From assembly GCA_963422505.1 (NCBI GenBank), contig OY730198.1, forward strand, positions 42,145,124 to 42,209,123: a DNA stretch of 64,000 bases, read 5' to 3'. The notes under the pieces are model-generated. The model had not been told where the DNA came from, made no database searches, and saw only the letters and a list, made by a program, of their open reading frames with translations. The stretch is from Pseudognaphalium luteoalbum (lineage: Eukaryota; Streptophyta; Magnoliopsida; Asterales; Asteraceae). Below, piece after piece: positions 1 to 10,560 of this stretch. Position numbers and translations under genes: made by a program. Each line of letters begins with the position of its first letter. Position 1 is the stretch's first letter.

Positions 1-3000
1 ATCCACAAGATTTGAGAACAGCAACTAGCAGCAGCGATGTACTCAGCCTCAGCAGTGGATGTAGAAACAGTTTGTTGTTTCTTGCATTGCCAAGTCACCA
101 ATCTTCCTCCAAGAAATTGACAACCTCCTGATGTACATTTGGAATCAATGCCACAGCCTCCGTAGTCTGAATCGGAATATGCTGAAAGTTCAAAGTCACC
201 ATCATTGGAATACCAAATTCCAAGATTCGATTTTCCTTTGAGATATCGAAAAATCCGTTGTACTGCTCGCAAGTGAGTTATCTTCGGATCAGCTTGGTAC
301 CTAGAACAAACAGACACAGCAAACATGATATCTGGCCTAGATGCTGTTAGATACATCAAAGAGCCTATCATGGAGCGATATTCTTTTTGATCCGTAGGAG
401 AATCTTCAGAGGCAGGTCCAATCTTTTCAGTTGTGTCAATGGGAGTGGAAAGTGGCTTGACCTCTAACATCTTGAATTTCTTCAAGATATCATTGACGTA
501 TTTTGTTTGATGGATAAAAATTCCCTTATCCATTTGTTGTACTTGTAATCCTAGAAAGAAAGCCATTTCTCCCATTGAGCTCATCTCAAATTTGGACTTC
601 ATAATTTCCTCAAAGTCTTTGCACAAGCTGTCGTTTGTTGATCCAAAGATAATGTCATCAACGTATACTTGCACTAGCAATAAATCTTCCTTTGACTTCT
701 TTATAAAGAGAGTGCTGTCAATTCGTCCTCGTGTGAATCCATTTTCCAACAAGTGTTGTGACAAAGTCTCATACCAAGCTCTCGGGGCTTGATGTAATCC
801 GTAAAGAGCTTTGTCTAGTCGAAACACATGATTGGGAAATTGAGGATCTTCGAAACCCGGTGGTTGTTTGACAAACACTTCTTCATGAACTTTCCCATAG
901 AGAAAAGCACATTTTACGTCCAGTTGATAAACTTTGAAGTTCATGTATGAGGCATAAGCTAAGAATATCCGAATGGATTCTAGCCTAGCTACGGGTGCAA
1001 AAACCTCATCATAATCCAAACCTTCAACTTGAGTGAAACCTTGAACAACTAATCTTGCTTTGTTACGAACCACAATCCCTCGATCATCCTTTTTGTTGCG
1101 AAAAACCCATCTAGTACCAATTGGATGAATACCTTTTGGAGGTTCCACCAATGTCCAAACTTGTAGTTTAACAAATTGCTGTAATTCTTCTTGCATGGCT
1201 TGGACCCAAGAAGATTCTTGTAAAGCAATTTGGACATTCTTTGGTTCTATTTGTGATAAGAAGCAAGATTCCATTTGAGCTATCCAACAAGAGGTGGACA
1301 CTTGTTTTGGTTGAACACCAAGTTGAGTTCGTGTCTTCACTCCATCTGATACCTCTCCAATGACATTTTTCAAAGGATGTTTGAATTTTGCATTGATACC
1401 CAAAGTAGGTTGTGATTCAACTTCCATGTTTGCTTCAAGATTCGTATCCTCAAAGTTACTTTCCACCGCATCATCTGAATCATCATGATTAAATAATTCA
1501 GTGGAAGTTTCTTGAAATTCCTCATTTTCAGGATCCGAATGATTTTCTGCTTCATTTTCTACTTGTGAAGTAGAATGTCCTTCTTCTTCTTGAGGAGTCG
1601 AAGGTGTAGGAACAGATTCCGGAGGAGTTACTTCTGATAAAACGGTTGGTGTAGAAGTAATAAGAATCGGCTCTGAAGGAGAGGAGATCACCGGAATCAC
1701 ATATTCAACATATTGATAATGAGAATTATCTGGAGATGTTGAATCTTCTGGAAGTGGAACAAACGAATTGAAGAATGAATCATAATCAAAGAACTTTTCA
1801 GGACCAATACCATCGGGAGATTTTGAATGCCTTAAGAATTCCACTTCATAAACCTCTTCCACCCGATTAGATGTCTTGTTATACACCCTTTTGTTATGAG
1901 AGTTCACTGAGTATCCTAAGAAGAAACCGTCACCAGCTTTTTCGGCAAACTTTGACAATCTCTCTTTGGTCTTCATGATTAAACACGGACATCCAAATGG
2001 TTCCAAAAAATGAATATTCGGTTTCCGATTATTCAACAGTTCATAACTCGTCTTCTTCTTGTCTTTGACAACATGTACTCGATTGAGTACAAAACACGCC
2101 GTATTCACTGCTTCAGCCCAGAAAGTAATCGGTAGTTTAGAATCTGATAACATAGTTCTCGCTGTTTCTACTAATGTTCGATTCTTTCTTTCTGCCACTC
2201 CATTCTGTTGTGGAGTATAAGAAGCACTAAATTGATGTGTTATTCCATGTTGAAGACAGAACAATTCCATTAAATGATTCTTGAACTCCGTTCCATTGTC
2301 ACTCCGAATTACCTTCACTTTCAATGAGAAAATTCTTTCCAACTTAAGAATCAGAAATTTAATTTTCTCAAATGCTTCATCCTTTGTTGCAAGGAAATAT
2401 ACCCATGAAAATCGTGAGTAATCATCGGTAATTACCAAGCAATAGATTTTTCCTCCAATACTCCGAATGTTTACTGGACCAAACAAATCCATATGAAGTA
2501 ACTCCAATGGCTTGTTAATTGAGTTCACCAATTTTGGTTTATGAGATTTTCTGATGAGCTTTCCCTTTTTACATGATATACAATGATCATGTAAAGAGAA
2601 GTTTTGTTTAGGCACACCTATCACTAAATCGTTTTTCACCAGATAATTCATTTTCCGAAAATTGATGTGACCCATTCTCCGATGCCAAAGTATAGAATCT
2701 TTCTCTGAAGCTTTTACTAACAAACATGTGTGATCCTGAGTTGTGGTACTTGATCTCATATCCAGAACATACACATCTTTTTGTCTTGGAGCTCTCATAA
2801 GTACCCATTCTTCAGGAACTGTGAAACCAGGTTTGAGTATCAAACATTCTTCAGAATTGAACCATGTTGATAGGTTCTTATCACAAACTTGGGATACACT
2901 GAGAAGATTGTGTTTCAACTCTTCAACGAAGTTTACTTTTTCAAAACACACTTCACCATTTGTCACTGTGCCTTCACCAGTGATTTTTCCGCCCATATCT

Positions 3001-3206
3001 CCCGCAAACGATACACGTCCTCCATATTTATGTTTAACATCATTGAGCAAGGACAAATTCCCAGTCATATGTCTTGAACAGCCACTATCAACATGCCAAA
3101 TGTTGTCAATAGATTGGGAAGACTGCAAGACATAAACATGAAAATTATTAGTTGCAAATGGACACCCAAGCCTTTGAGGCTTTGGGTTGTCCAGTAATGG
3201 GATCAT
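1..3206 (-). CDS. pol: Element A pol polyprotein (protease-integrase-RT-RNase H), partial
   Basis: Copia polyprotein: the aspartic protease (DSGCSRHMT, near residue 40) releases the products, integrase inserts the cDNA, and reverse transcriptase plus RNase H copy the RNA. The start is the ATG at 3206, which overlaps the end of gag by 59 nt in another frame. Downstream come the GAG-pre-integrase zinc region, integrase and the copia RT with a YVDDI active site. The window edge cuts RNase H: the intact relative in element C continues about 290 nt further. No indel is visible against that copy between 592 and 3206; single-base stops were not checked codon by codon. Confidence 0.85.
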   Translation of the reverse strand, partial: MIPLLDNPKPQRLGCPFATNNFHVYVLQSSQSIDNIWHVDSGCSRHMTGNLSLLNDVKHKYGGRVSFAGDMGGKITGEGTVTNGEVCFEKVNFVEELKHNLLSVSQVCDKNLSTWFNSEECLILKPGFTVPEEWVLMRAPRQKDVYVLDMRSSTTTQDHTCLLVKASEKDSILWHRRMGHINFRKMNYLVKNDLVIGVPKQNFSLHDHCISCKKGKLIRKSHKPKLVNSINKPLELLHMDLFGPVNIRSIGGKIYCLVITDDYSRFSWVYFLATKDEAFEKIKFLILKLERIFSLKVKVIRSDNGTEFKNHLMELFCLQHGITHQFSASYTPQQNGVAERKNRTLVETARTMLSDSKLPITFWAEAVNTACFVLNRVHVVKDKKKTSYELLNNRKPNIHFLEPFGCPCLIMKTKERLSKFAEKAGDGFFLGYSVNSHNKRVYNKTSNRVEEVYEVEFLRHSKSPDGIGPEKFFDYDSFFNSFVPLPEDSTSPDNSHYQYVEYVIPVISSPSEPILITSTPTVLSEVTPPESVPTPSTPQEEEGHSTSQVENEAENHSDPENEEFQETSTELFNHDDSDDAVESNFEDTNLEANMEVESQPTLGINAKFKHPLKNVIGEVSDGVKTRTQLGVQPKQVSTSCWIAQMESCFLSQIEPKNVQIALQESSWVQAMQEELQQFVKLQVWTLVEPPKGIHPIGTRWVFRNKKDDRGIVVRNKARLVVQGFTQVEGLDYDEVFAPVARLESIRIFLAYASYMNFKVYQLDVKCAFLYGKVHEEVFVKQPPGFEDPQFPNHVFRLDKALYGLHQAPRAWYETLSQHLLENGFTRGRIDSTLFIKKSKEDLLLVQVYVDDIIFGSTNDSLCKDFEEIMKSKFEMSSMGEMAFFLGLQVQQMDKGIFIHQTKYVNDILKKFKMLEVKPLSTPIDTTEKIGPASEDSPTDQKEYRSMIGSLMYLTASRPDIMFAVSVCSRYQADPKITHLRAVQRIFRYLKGKSNLGIWYSNDGDFELSAYSDSDYGGCGIDSKCTSGGCQFLGGRLVTWQCKKQQTVSTSTAEAEYIAAASCCSQILW
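3121..3147 (-). promoter_or_regulatory. Element A gag-pol linker with acceptor-like TGTCTTGCAG
   Basis: Fifteen bases separate the gag TAA from TGTCTTGCAG, which sits directly upstream of the protease-coding sequence. Element C is identical here. The pyrimidine-rich stretch ending in CAG looks like a plant 3' splice site. Pol is in the +1 frame relative to gag. Confidence 0.5.
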
Positions 3207-5658
3207 CTATCCAGACATCAATCTCCTTCATTCCTTGTTTAAAGTTATGAGATAAAGAAGTTGAATCTTCAACAGGATTCTTTTCTTTTGGGACATTATT
3301 TTTAAAGATTTTCTTAAAAATTTTGAAAGATTTTCCTGTTGAACCGTTTTTATCCGTTTGTTCCTTGTTCATCTTCTTTTGTTTCTTTTTAAGAAGAGGA
3401 ATACAATCTTTTAAAATATGTCCACGAACCCCACAAAAGAAACAACATCTATGCTCATATCTTTTGAATGATTGAGAACTAGAATGAGAACTCCTTGGAG
3501 ATTTATCATTCAAAAATGTCTTTCCTCCTTTTCCCTCATAATCGTTGCATTCTTTGGATGAAAAGGTAGTCTTTGTTTGCTTCACAGGCTTAGAAGATGT
3601 ATATCTTTTTAATAGATTAAAAGCCTTTTTATGAGGAGTAAAGATTTTAGCTTCTTTGTTTTCATTAAAAGAAGTTGTACCTTTATCCTTTTCACAATCA
3701 TTTGTTGAAGCCGGAACAAAAACTACTTTATCATGTAAAGTTCCCTTACCCTTTTCACAGGAGGTTTTAGGAATTTCAACCTCAACAGCCTTTTCTTTCA
3801 AATCATTAGAAATCTTCTCGGGAGATGAAGTATAACAAGATGGTGGTGGAACAATATGATAACCCAACCCTGTCTTACTTTTAGTATCAGTGATTTGAGA
3901 GTGAATAATTTCATCTAAAACCATTGATGAGGTAGACATGTTGGAAAGTTTTCGATTTAATTCCAAGATTTGAGAAACTTGATCTGCTTTTTGTTTAGAT
4001 AAAGATTTGATATCAGTTAAGTATTTATCAATAACAGTTTGCTGATTTAAAATCTTCGCTTTGAGATCATGAATCTCAATTTGATAAGCCTCAATCTTTT
4101 CAGAAAACTTTTTATCATTGTTTACCAGAATCTTGTTATTTTCCCGAAACATTTGTGTTTCCAAGAGTAACTCTTGATTCTGTTTTTGTAAAAGACTGAT
4201 CTTTTCCCCCAGATCAGTACATTTACCACAAATTTCCTCAGAGATATTAGAGTCGACCTCATTGATCTGAGCCATAAAGGCTTGTTGATGTGAATGCTCT
4301 TCAACGTGAGAACTCCAATCATAGTAATCATCTACTGTTGAAACCATTGCTTGAGAGGTAGAGGCTTTTGATTGTGTGACAGGAGTAACTGCTTGATATT
4401 GTCTAGGAGTGGATTCTTGAGCATTAGAAGGCTTGGTAAATCCTGAGCTTGGATTTTTACCTTTTTCACACTCTCGTGCAAAATGACCAAAGTTTTGGCA
4501 ATTGTAGCACTTTACCTTAGATTTATCAAATCCAGGTCTTCCTCCAAGCTTAGACTTACCAGTTCTTTGAAGAAACTTTTTCACTTTTCTTGTGAACATT
4601 GCAAGATTCCATTGCAAGTCCATTTCTTCAAGATCATCTGGGTGAACTTGATCATAATCTTCTTCAATAAGTTCCACATTTGCTATTCTATTACTTATGA
4701 AGGCTTCATAAGAAGCAAGAAAGGCTGTAAGAACTTGTGCATGTTCTTCAGTTGCCTTTGAAACACTAGAACTAGCATTTGATTGTGGAACATATTGATA
4801 AGATTGAAAAGAAGAACTTCCTTCAGATGAAGAGCTTGGGTATTGTGAATAAGTTGGTGAAATAGGAGTAGAAGCACTAAACAATGCTGTGGTAGATGTT
4901 TGTACTTGAACTTTGGAGCCGTAAACACTCGGATTTTGCATTGTGCGATGAGCCCTAGAGTGTTCCTTTTTCTTGATGGAAACATCATAATTTTGAAGCT
5001 TATTGAATAAGTCTTCAAGTTCCATGGCACCAAGTTGTTCCTCATCTTCCAACATTGCATCTACCTTACTATCCCAACGTTGAGGTAGAGCAGAGAGTAA
5101 TTTTTCATTGATTTCTCCCCTTGAAAGCTCCATACCATGTCTTTTGAGTTCACTAGTAAGTTGGGAATACCGAACTATTAGATCCTCAAATGATTCATTA
5201 GGTAAGGTAGTGAATGCATCAAATTCCTTCTTTATGAGATCACACTTATTCTTCTTATATTTGTCATTTCCAGCAAATCGTTTCTTCATTGCTTCAAACA
5301 ATTCAAAAGCAGTTGCTAATGATTTCCATCTAGACATTACTTCTTGTGGAAGTGCCATTGAAAGAATAGATTTTGCTTTTTGATCTCTAGCATATTCTTT
5401 CTTCTCCTCCGTATTAAAGAACTTGACAGGTTTGGGAGGAATAGGTTCTCTTTCTCCAAAATTTCCTTCTAAGCGTGGCTTGATATATTGCTCCGTAAGT
5501 GGAATCATGAGTTCCGGATCATATAAAGCAATAAAAGATTCAAACCTATAGAGCCAATCATCAAAATCCTTGAGCATAAACCTCGGTGGTTTGCTCGTGG
5601 TGCCTGTCTCTTGTTCGTTTTTAAACATGGCTTGAAATTGAGCAGTTGTCATAGACAT
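3148..5658 (-). CDS. gag: Element A Gag, 836 aa, intact
   Basis: Capsid/nucleocapsid protein forming the retrotransposon particle. The N-terminal 230 residues match the copia Gag (UBN2-like) pattern, with the DDWLYRFESF and LIVRYSQL blocks. A CCHC zinc knuckle (CYNCQNFGHFAREC) follows at about residue 385, then a coiled-coil stretch (about 480-570) and a second knuckle (CFFCGVRGHILKDC) near residue 735. At over 800 residues it is far longer than typical copia Gag and fits the Sirevirus lineage. The ATG at 5658 precedes the first conserved block. Unlike the copy in element C it has no frameshift. Confidence 0.92.
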   Translation of the reverse strand: MSMTTAQFQAMFKNEQETGTTSKPPRFMLKDFDDWLYRFESFIALYDPELMIPLTEQYIKPRLEGNFGEREPIPPKPVKFFNTEEKKEYARDQKAKSILSMALPQEVMSRWKSLATAFELFEAMKKRFAGNDKYKKNKCDLIKKEFDAFTTLPNESFEDLIVRYSQLTSELKRHGMELSRGEINEKLLSALPQRWDSKVDAMLEDEEQLGAMELEDLFNKLQNYDVSIKKKEHSRAHRTMQNPSVYGSKVQVQTSTTALFSASTPISPTYSQYPSSSSEGSSSFQSYQYVPQSNASSSVSKATEEHAQVLTAFLASYEAFISNRIANVELIEEDYDQVHPDDLEEMDLQWNLAMFTRKVKKFLQRTGKSKLGGRPGFDKSKVKCYNCQNFGHFARECEKGKNPSSGFTKPSNAQESTPRQYQAVTPVTQSKASTSQAMVSTVDDYYDWSSHVEEHSHQQAFMAQINEVDSNISEEICGKCTDLGEKISLLQKQNQELLLETQMFRENNKILVNNDKKFSEKIEAYQIEIHDLKAKILNQQTVIDKYLTDIKSLSKQKADQVSQILELNRKLSNMSTSSMVLDEIIHSQITDTKSKTGLGYHIVPPPSCYTSSPEKISNDLKEKAVEVEIPKTSCEKGKGTLHDKVVFVPASTNDCEKDKGTTSFNENKEAKIFTPHKKAFNLLKRYTSSKPVKQTKTTFSSKECNDYEGKGGKTFLNDKSPRSSHSSSQSFKRYEHRCCFFCGVRGHILKDCIPLLKKKQKKMNKEQTDKNGSTGKSFKIFKKIFKNNVPKEKNPVEDSTSLSHNFKQGMKEIDVWIDDPITGQPKASKAWVSICN

Positions 5659-6726
5659 GTTTTCTGCAAGGGATTAGAAATGCAAACCCAAACACAAAAA
5701 CAATTCCAAGAATCTCAAGTTCAAAGTTACTCCGAAAGTATACTCAGCAAGTATACTCCGTATATACCAAATAACTCCGTAAGTAGTATTCAGTAACTAA
5801 GTTCCGTAACTTTGAATTTACATCACAAAAGTCAAAACTACCAACTGTTTTCAGTATCTAGTTTTCAGTAACTAGATTCAGCAAGTAGCACAATCTGGAA
5901 GTGTTTGTCAGTAATTACCAACTGTTATGCTCAGTATCTAATTCTCAGTAACTAGATTCAGTAATTAGCATAAGTCCGTAACTAACACTTAGTATTTTGA
6001 TCCGAAACTAGATTTACCAAGTAATGAGTTGGTAAAAATCAATTTTATCTTTTCCGAAACAACAATTCAGCAACTAAATCAGTACGAAACAAGCACTCAG
6101 TAACTAGACTTCAGTAAGTAGAAATTTTCCGTAACTAGAATTAGTTTCGGAACAAAAGTCTAACAAACTTGTAACAAACTCGTAACAGAATTTCGCGCCA
6201 ATCTAGATACCGACTAAAACGGTTATTTTTGCTAGTTTCGGACAAATAAACAACTAGATACGGACTTAAAATCCCAGATTTTCAAAGTGAAATTACTTTC
6301 TCAATACATCTTCAATTTTAACAATCAAGATATGTATGCACTCGTATTTGAAAACCGAACACTCGTGTAGTATTAATTTCAAATTTAAACGTGTTTAATC
6401 AAAATCCGTACAAAATGAATTTCAAACAGAATGAGATTTCAACGAATTGAATAATGAATTTGATCAAATTGAAAGTACAGAATGATTCGGAATCACTTAC
6501 AGTGATGTTTTTGACGAAATTGAGACTGCAAATGATGAAATTGATCAAAATGAATTTCTGATCAAGTACTCCGTATGATCAAACACTCCGTATATCTCTT
6601 TAATCACTTCTGAATCAATCTAGAAGTAATCCGTATCAAACTAATCACCTCTGATCAATACATACAATCAAATTCCTCAAAAACACACTCTAAATCAATC
6701 ACGAAGCTCACTAAGCAGCTCTGGTG
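5659..6726 (-). other. Element A leader with short-motif array
   Basis: This is the untranslated leader between primer site and gag. From about 5690 to 6250 it is packed with degenerate short repeats such as CAGTAACTAG, TCCGTAACTA and TCCGTAAGTA. From 6250 to 6720 the sequence is AT-rich with no further obvious array. The same motifs recur in the A and C LTRs and in the C pol-ORF3 spacer, and are not the motifs used by elements B, D and E. Confidence 0.75.
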
Positions 6727-6738
6727 GCTCTGATACCA
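6727..6738 (-). other. Element A primer-binding site (tRNA-Met)
   Basis: On the minus strand this reads TGGTATCAGAGC, the usual plant copia site complementary to the 3' end of initiator tRNA-Met. It lies two bases from the inner edge of the 5' LTR. Confidence 0.93.
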
Positions 6739-6740
6739 AT

Positions 6741-7136
6741 TGAAAGTCCACGATCTCAGAACTAAGCTTAGTAATCAAGTATAAGACGTAGCGGATAACA
6801 ATATACTTGAAGTAAATGATCTAGAGAAGAGAGAAATTGCTTTGGTAAACTAATTGTATTAATATAGCTCAGATAATACAAAACCAAAGACCTCGAGAAT
6901 TCTGAACATCAAACACCTATATATATAGGCAGAATTCTCTAGTCAATATAAGTCAAACATCAAAATTCCGAATCTATCTACTTACTGACTTCTACTTACG
7001 GACTACCAGACAGTCCGTAAGTACTACATACATACTGACTATGTTAGTTACGGACATACTTGACTTGTACGCTTTCAGACTTCTAAAAATTTATCAAACC
7101 TAACATATTAAGCTTTAGACATCCATTGCTCCAACA
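6741..7136 (-). repeat. Element A 5' LTR (396 bp)
   Basis: Bounded by TG...CA. It matches the 416-bp 3' LTR of element C over most of its length, with small indels toward the 7100 end. It contains TACGGAC/TCCGTAAGT-type motifs. The next bases to the right are the end of element B's 5' LTR, which fixes the outer border. Confidence 0.92.
6918..6927 (-). promoter_or_regulatory. Element A LTR TATA-type promoter
   Basis: TATATATATA flanked by CC and GG inside the LTR. The same sequence is at 38873-38882 in the element C LTR. This is the probable core promoter for minus-strand transcription. Confidence 0.6.
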
Positions 7137-7171
7137 TCTAGTTTGCGTATTCTGATCCGAGGACGCTCACA
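7137..7171 (+). repeat. Element B 5' LTR remnant (last 35 bp)
   Basis: Identical to the last 35 bp of the element B 3' LTR at 32091-32125 and followed by the primer site. Its outer part was displaced by insertion of element A. Confidence 0.9.
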
Positions 7172-7173
7172 AG

Positions 7174-7185
7174 TGGTATCAGAGC
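7174..7185 (+). other. Element B primer-binding site (tRNA-Met)
   Basis: TGGTATCAGAGC two bases after the LTR end, as in elements A, D and E. Confidence 0.93.
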
Positions 7186-7905
7186 TAAAAGAATAAGAAA
7201 TTAGAACATTTTTGTGATTTAAAGTGTGAAGATGAAGATTTGAAGAAGTTACGTGATGTCTAGTGTTACAATCTTTTGAGACAGCGTCAAAATCAATCTG
7301 AATTCATTCATAGCATCTCTATGATGAAGACACTGATCAAGAGACATACCAGAAGTTCACGTATTTTCTGCATGATTGAAACTTTGACGATCAAAGTTAA
7401 AATTGATTGTTTCTGAGTGTCGGAAATCAAATTCCGAGCTCATCGCAACAAGTTTCATCAAAAACAAGCCTGTTTTGAAGAATCTGTATCACTTTGAAAA
7501 TTCTGAAAATCGTCTTCCGTGAATTAACACTTTCCGTGAATTCAGATTTCCGTGAATATATATACTCTGTGAATATTACTATTGTCGCATAAACAGTATC
7601 CGTGAATTATACTATTGTCGCATAAACAGTGGTATTACATTCACGGATTAAGATTTTCAAAATATTATTAACTGTTTTTTTTTTTAATATTCACGGATAT
7701 TAATTTTTAGTTATTCTCGGATATTGTATTAACGGATACTCTTATTCACGGATATTAGTATTCACTTATATTAATATTCACGGATATCAGTATTATCGGA
7801 TATTAATATTCACGGATATTAGTATTTGGTTAGTATTCACGGATATTGTATTCACAAAGAAAGATTAAAGAATTTTAGTGTGATTCACGAATTTCATTTT
7901 TGAAG
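7186..7905 (+). other. Element B leader: two conserved hairpins, then motif array
   Basis: At 7387-7410 an ACGATCAA arm pairs with a TTGATTGT arm (one G-U wobble). At 7420-7437 TCGGAA pairs with TTCCGA. Both hairpins recur in D and E. From about 7515 to 7860 there is a dense array of TCCGTGAAT / ATTCACGGAT and ATTGTCGCAT motifs, several followed by AAACAGT. Confidence 0.7.
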
Positions 7906-10533
7906 ATGGCTCATGTTAATTGGCAAACGATGATGAAAAATGATCAAGAGATTGGAACAACTACAAAACCACGTAAGTTTCTTTGTCAAAACGATTACGA
8001 TGACTGGAGATATCGTTTTGAATCATTTATTGCTTTGTATGATCCTGATTTGATGATTCCAATATTGGAACAATATATACATCCAAGAGCAGAAGGCATT
8101 TATCGAGATAATCCTCCACCTAAATCATTAAAGATGATGAATTCGGAAGAACGAAAAGAACATGATCGTGATAAGAAGGCTAAATCCATCATTTCAATGA
8201 GTCTTCCAAGCGATGTTTTAGCAGGGTGGAAAGATTTGTCTACTGCTTTTGAATTGTACAAAGCAATGGAAAAGCGGTTTGCTGGTAATGATAAATTGAA
8301 AAAGAGCAAACGCGATTTACTAAAGAAACAATGGGATGTTTTCACCTGTATTCCCAATGAGTCTTTTAACGATTTGATCGTTAGGTACTCACAGCTTATC
8401 AGTGAGTTAAAAAGACATGGAATGATTCTTGAGCGTCTTGAAATCAATGAAAAATTGATTGAAGCCTTGCCTTCTCGATGGGACATCAAAGCAAATATCT
8501 TGATGGAAGATGAGTCATTAGGGGAATATGCTTTTGAGGATTTAATCAATAAGCTTCAGGTGTATGATGTGTCTCTTCAGAAAAAGGAGACAGGAAAAAT
8601 GATGCAGTTTACTCAATTTGGTACTACCAAATCTTCTGAAACAACGGCATTATATTCAGGATCTGAAACTTATTCTGGTGGAAATCCAAGTGGAACCACA
8701 TCTGGAGGTTATTCAAGTTTTGGTTTTTATGGTTCTGGAAGTTCTCCAACTTCAACCCATCAAGAATAACAGAATTCTAATCCATAAGTTTCAAGAGTGA
8801 CTGAAGACCATGCAAATGTTGTTACTGCATTCTTGTCTTCATATGAAGCTTTTATTTCTGGAAGAGTTGGAAATGTTGAGTTAGTTGAAGAGGATTATGA
8901 TCTAGAAGAGATGGATTTGCAATGGAATATGGCTATGCTTACCAGGCGGGTTAAAAGGTTTTTACAAAGAACTGGTAAAAATAAACTGGGAGGTAAATCA
9001 GGTTTTGACAAATCAAGAGTTCGTTGTTACAATTGTCAAAATCTTGGTCACTTTGCAAGAGAATGTGAGAAGAATAAAGCTCCTACCTCTGGTTTTACCA
9101 AGCCATCAACTTCCAAGACATATTCTTCATCTGCTCAACCTCAAACAAAGGAAACATCTGCTACTCCCACGTCTTCTGCACTCATTTCTACTTCTGATGA
9201 GTTTTATGATTGGAGCGCACACGTGGATGAGTATTCCCATAACCAAGCATTTATGGTGAAAGTTTCCGAGGTCGATTATTCTCTTGCTGATCAAATTTGC
9301 TCAACTTGCACTGATTTGAATAATCAAATCAGCATGTATCAAACTCAAAATGCTAAACTTTTAACTGACAATGAAAAGTTAAAAATACAGAACAGGGAAT
9401 TGGTTGAAAATAATAATGTTTTAAATAAACGTTTTGAGTCAACAAATGTTGAAACACATGATTTAAAAGCAAAAATCTTCAATCAGCAATCCATTATTAA
9501 TAGTTATTTGGTTGAAATGGATTTATTAAAAAAGGAAAAATCTGATGCTGATTCTATGATTTTAGATCTTGAAAGAAAATTACTAAATGTTTCAACATCT
9601 GCTGTTGTTTTTGATGAGATAATCAATAATCAACGTTTAGATACTAAATCTAAATCTGGTATTGGATATCAAAATGATTCAAAAACAAAAGACTCAAAAG
9701 TTGAATATCATTTTGTTCCTCCACCAACTACCTATTCTGCATTGCCAGTTAAAAATGAAGCAAATGTTGAGTTTGCTTATGGAAAAGGAAAAGTTGATTT
9801 GAAAGACACACATCAAAAGGTGTCTTCAAATGAGACTCTAGAATCATCTTTCAAAGTTGATTCCAAAGTTGATGATTCACTAACTGATGAATCCAAAGTT
9901 GATGCTTCCAAAATGAAGAAGTATGATTGTGAATGTAGTGACAAGATTAAAGATTGTGTTTTAAAAAATTTAAAAGAAAAATCGAAAGCTTGTGACACAC
10001 CAACACAAGTTAAACAGATTTTGAAACAATCTTCTTCACCACAAAAATCACAATCATCAACTTCTTCATCAAAAGCTAAACCTCCTTCTTCTCACTTTGT
10101 TTCTACCAAAAGTGAAGTTTCTACAAGTAGAAAATCACATTCTAAATGTGAGGCTTCTACAAGTAAGACTTCACTTCATGTTTCTGATAAAAGGGTTACT
10201 TCTCGGAAACAATATGAAACAAGAAAATGTTTCTATTGTAGTGTTCGTGGACATCTTATCAATGAGTGTCACAAGCTTGCTAAAAAATGTTCAAGAGATA
10301 TTTCGAAGCAAGCTAAACATTCTGAAATCAAAGATGATTTAAAAACTATCCACGAAAAATCATCAAAACCAAAAGTAACATCTTCTATTTCTTCAAAGAA
10401 GAAAACACAATCTCATGATGCGTCAATCAAAAGGAAATTCAAAAGGAATTTGAAACAAATTGACGTTTTCATCATGGATGTCATTACTGGACGACCCATA
10501 GCCTCAAAGGCTTGGGTCTCCATTAGCAACTAA
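7906..10533 (+). pseudogene. gag: Element B gag, interrupted by nonsense changes
   Basis: Relative to the intact gag of D and E, the first open segment ends at a TAA at 8767, where the relatives have glutamine codons. A second TAA (CAA in D and E) follows shortly before the downstream segment reopens near 8797. An 18-bp in-frame deletion removes the QLHPDD residues near 8900. Both CCHC knuckles and the coiled coil remain. The true start is the ATG at 7906; a TTG lies two codons upstream. The copy cannot make a full Gag without readthrough. Confidence 0.9.
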
Positions 10534-10560
10534 TCCGTTTATTGATCAAATGTCTTACAG
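10534..10560 (+). promoter_or_regulatory. Element B gag-pol linker with acceptor-like TGTCTTACAG
   Basis: Seventeen bases separate the gag TAA from TGTCTTACAG. This puts pol in the same frame as gag but behind two in-frame stops (TAA 10531, TGA 10543). D and E have sixteen bases and A and C fifteen. Confidence 0.5.

Larger units (their letters stand above)
1..7136 (-). mobile_element. Element A: Sirevirus-type Ty1/copia retrotransposon, 3' part outside window
   Basis: Read on the minus strand it runs 5' LTR, tRNA-Met primer site, leader, gag, then pol cut by the window edge. It is colinear with element C at the right end of the window: from 592 to 3206 the two align with a constant offset of 57930, so they are two insertions of one family. 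The insertion lies in the 5' LTR of element B, about 35 bp from that LTR's end. Its third ORF and 3' LTR should lie left of the window. Confidence 0.93.

Noticed and set aside
2743..3135. 130-aa frame antisense to pol, repeated at 60673-61065
   Set aside because: Shadow of the protease/integrase coding sequence on the other strand.
1..7136. Near-identity of the left and right ends of the window as a segmental duplication or one element wrapped round
   Set aside because: The two are separate insertions: A lies in the B LTR, C in G2; their LTRs differ in length (396 versus 416 bp) and they differ by scattered substitutions and gag indels.
7900..7905. TTG start two codons before the element B gag ATG
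   Set aside because: Plant and retrotransposon gag uses ATG; the ATG at 7906 aligns with the starts in D and E.
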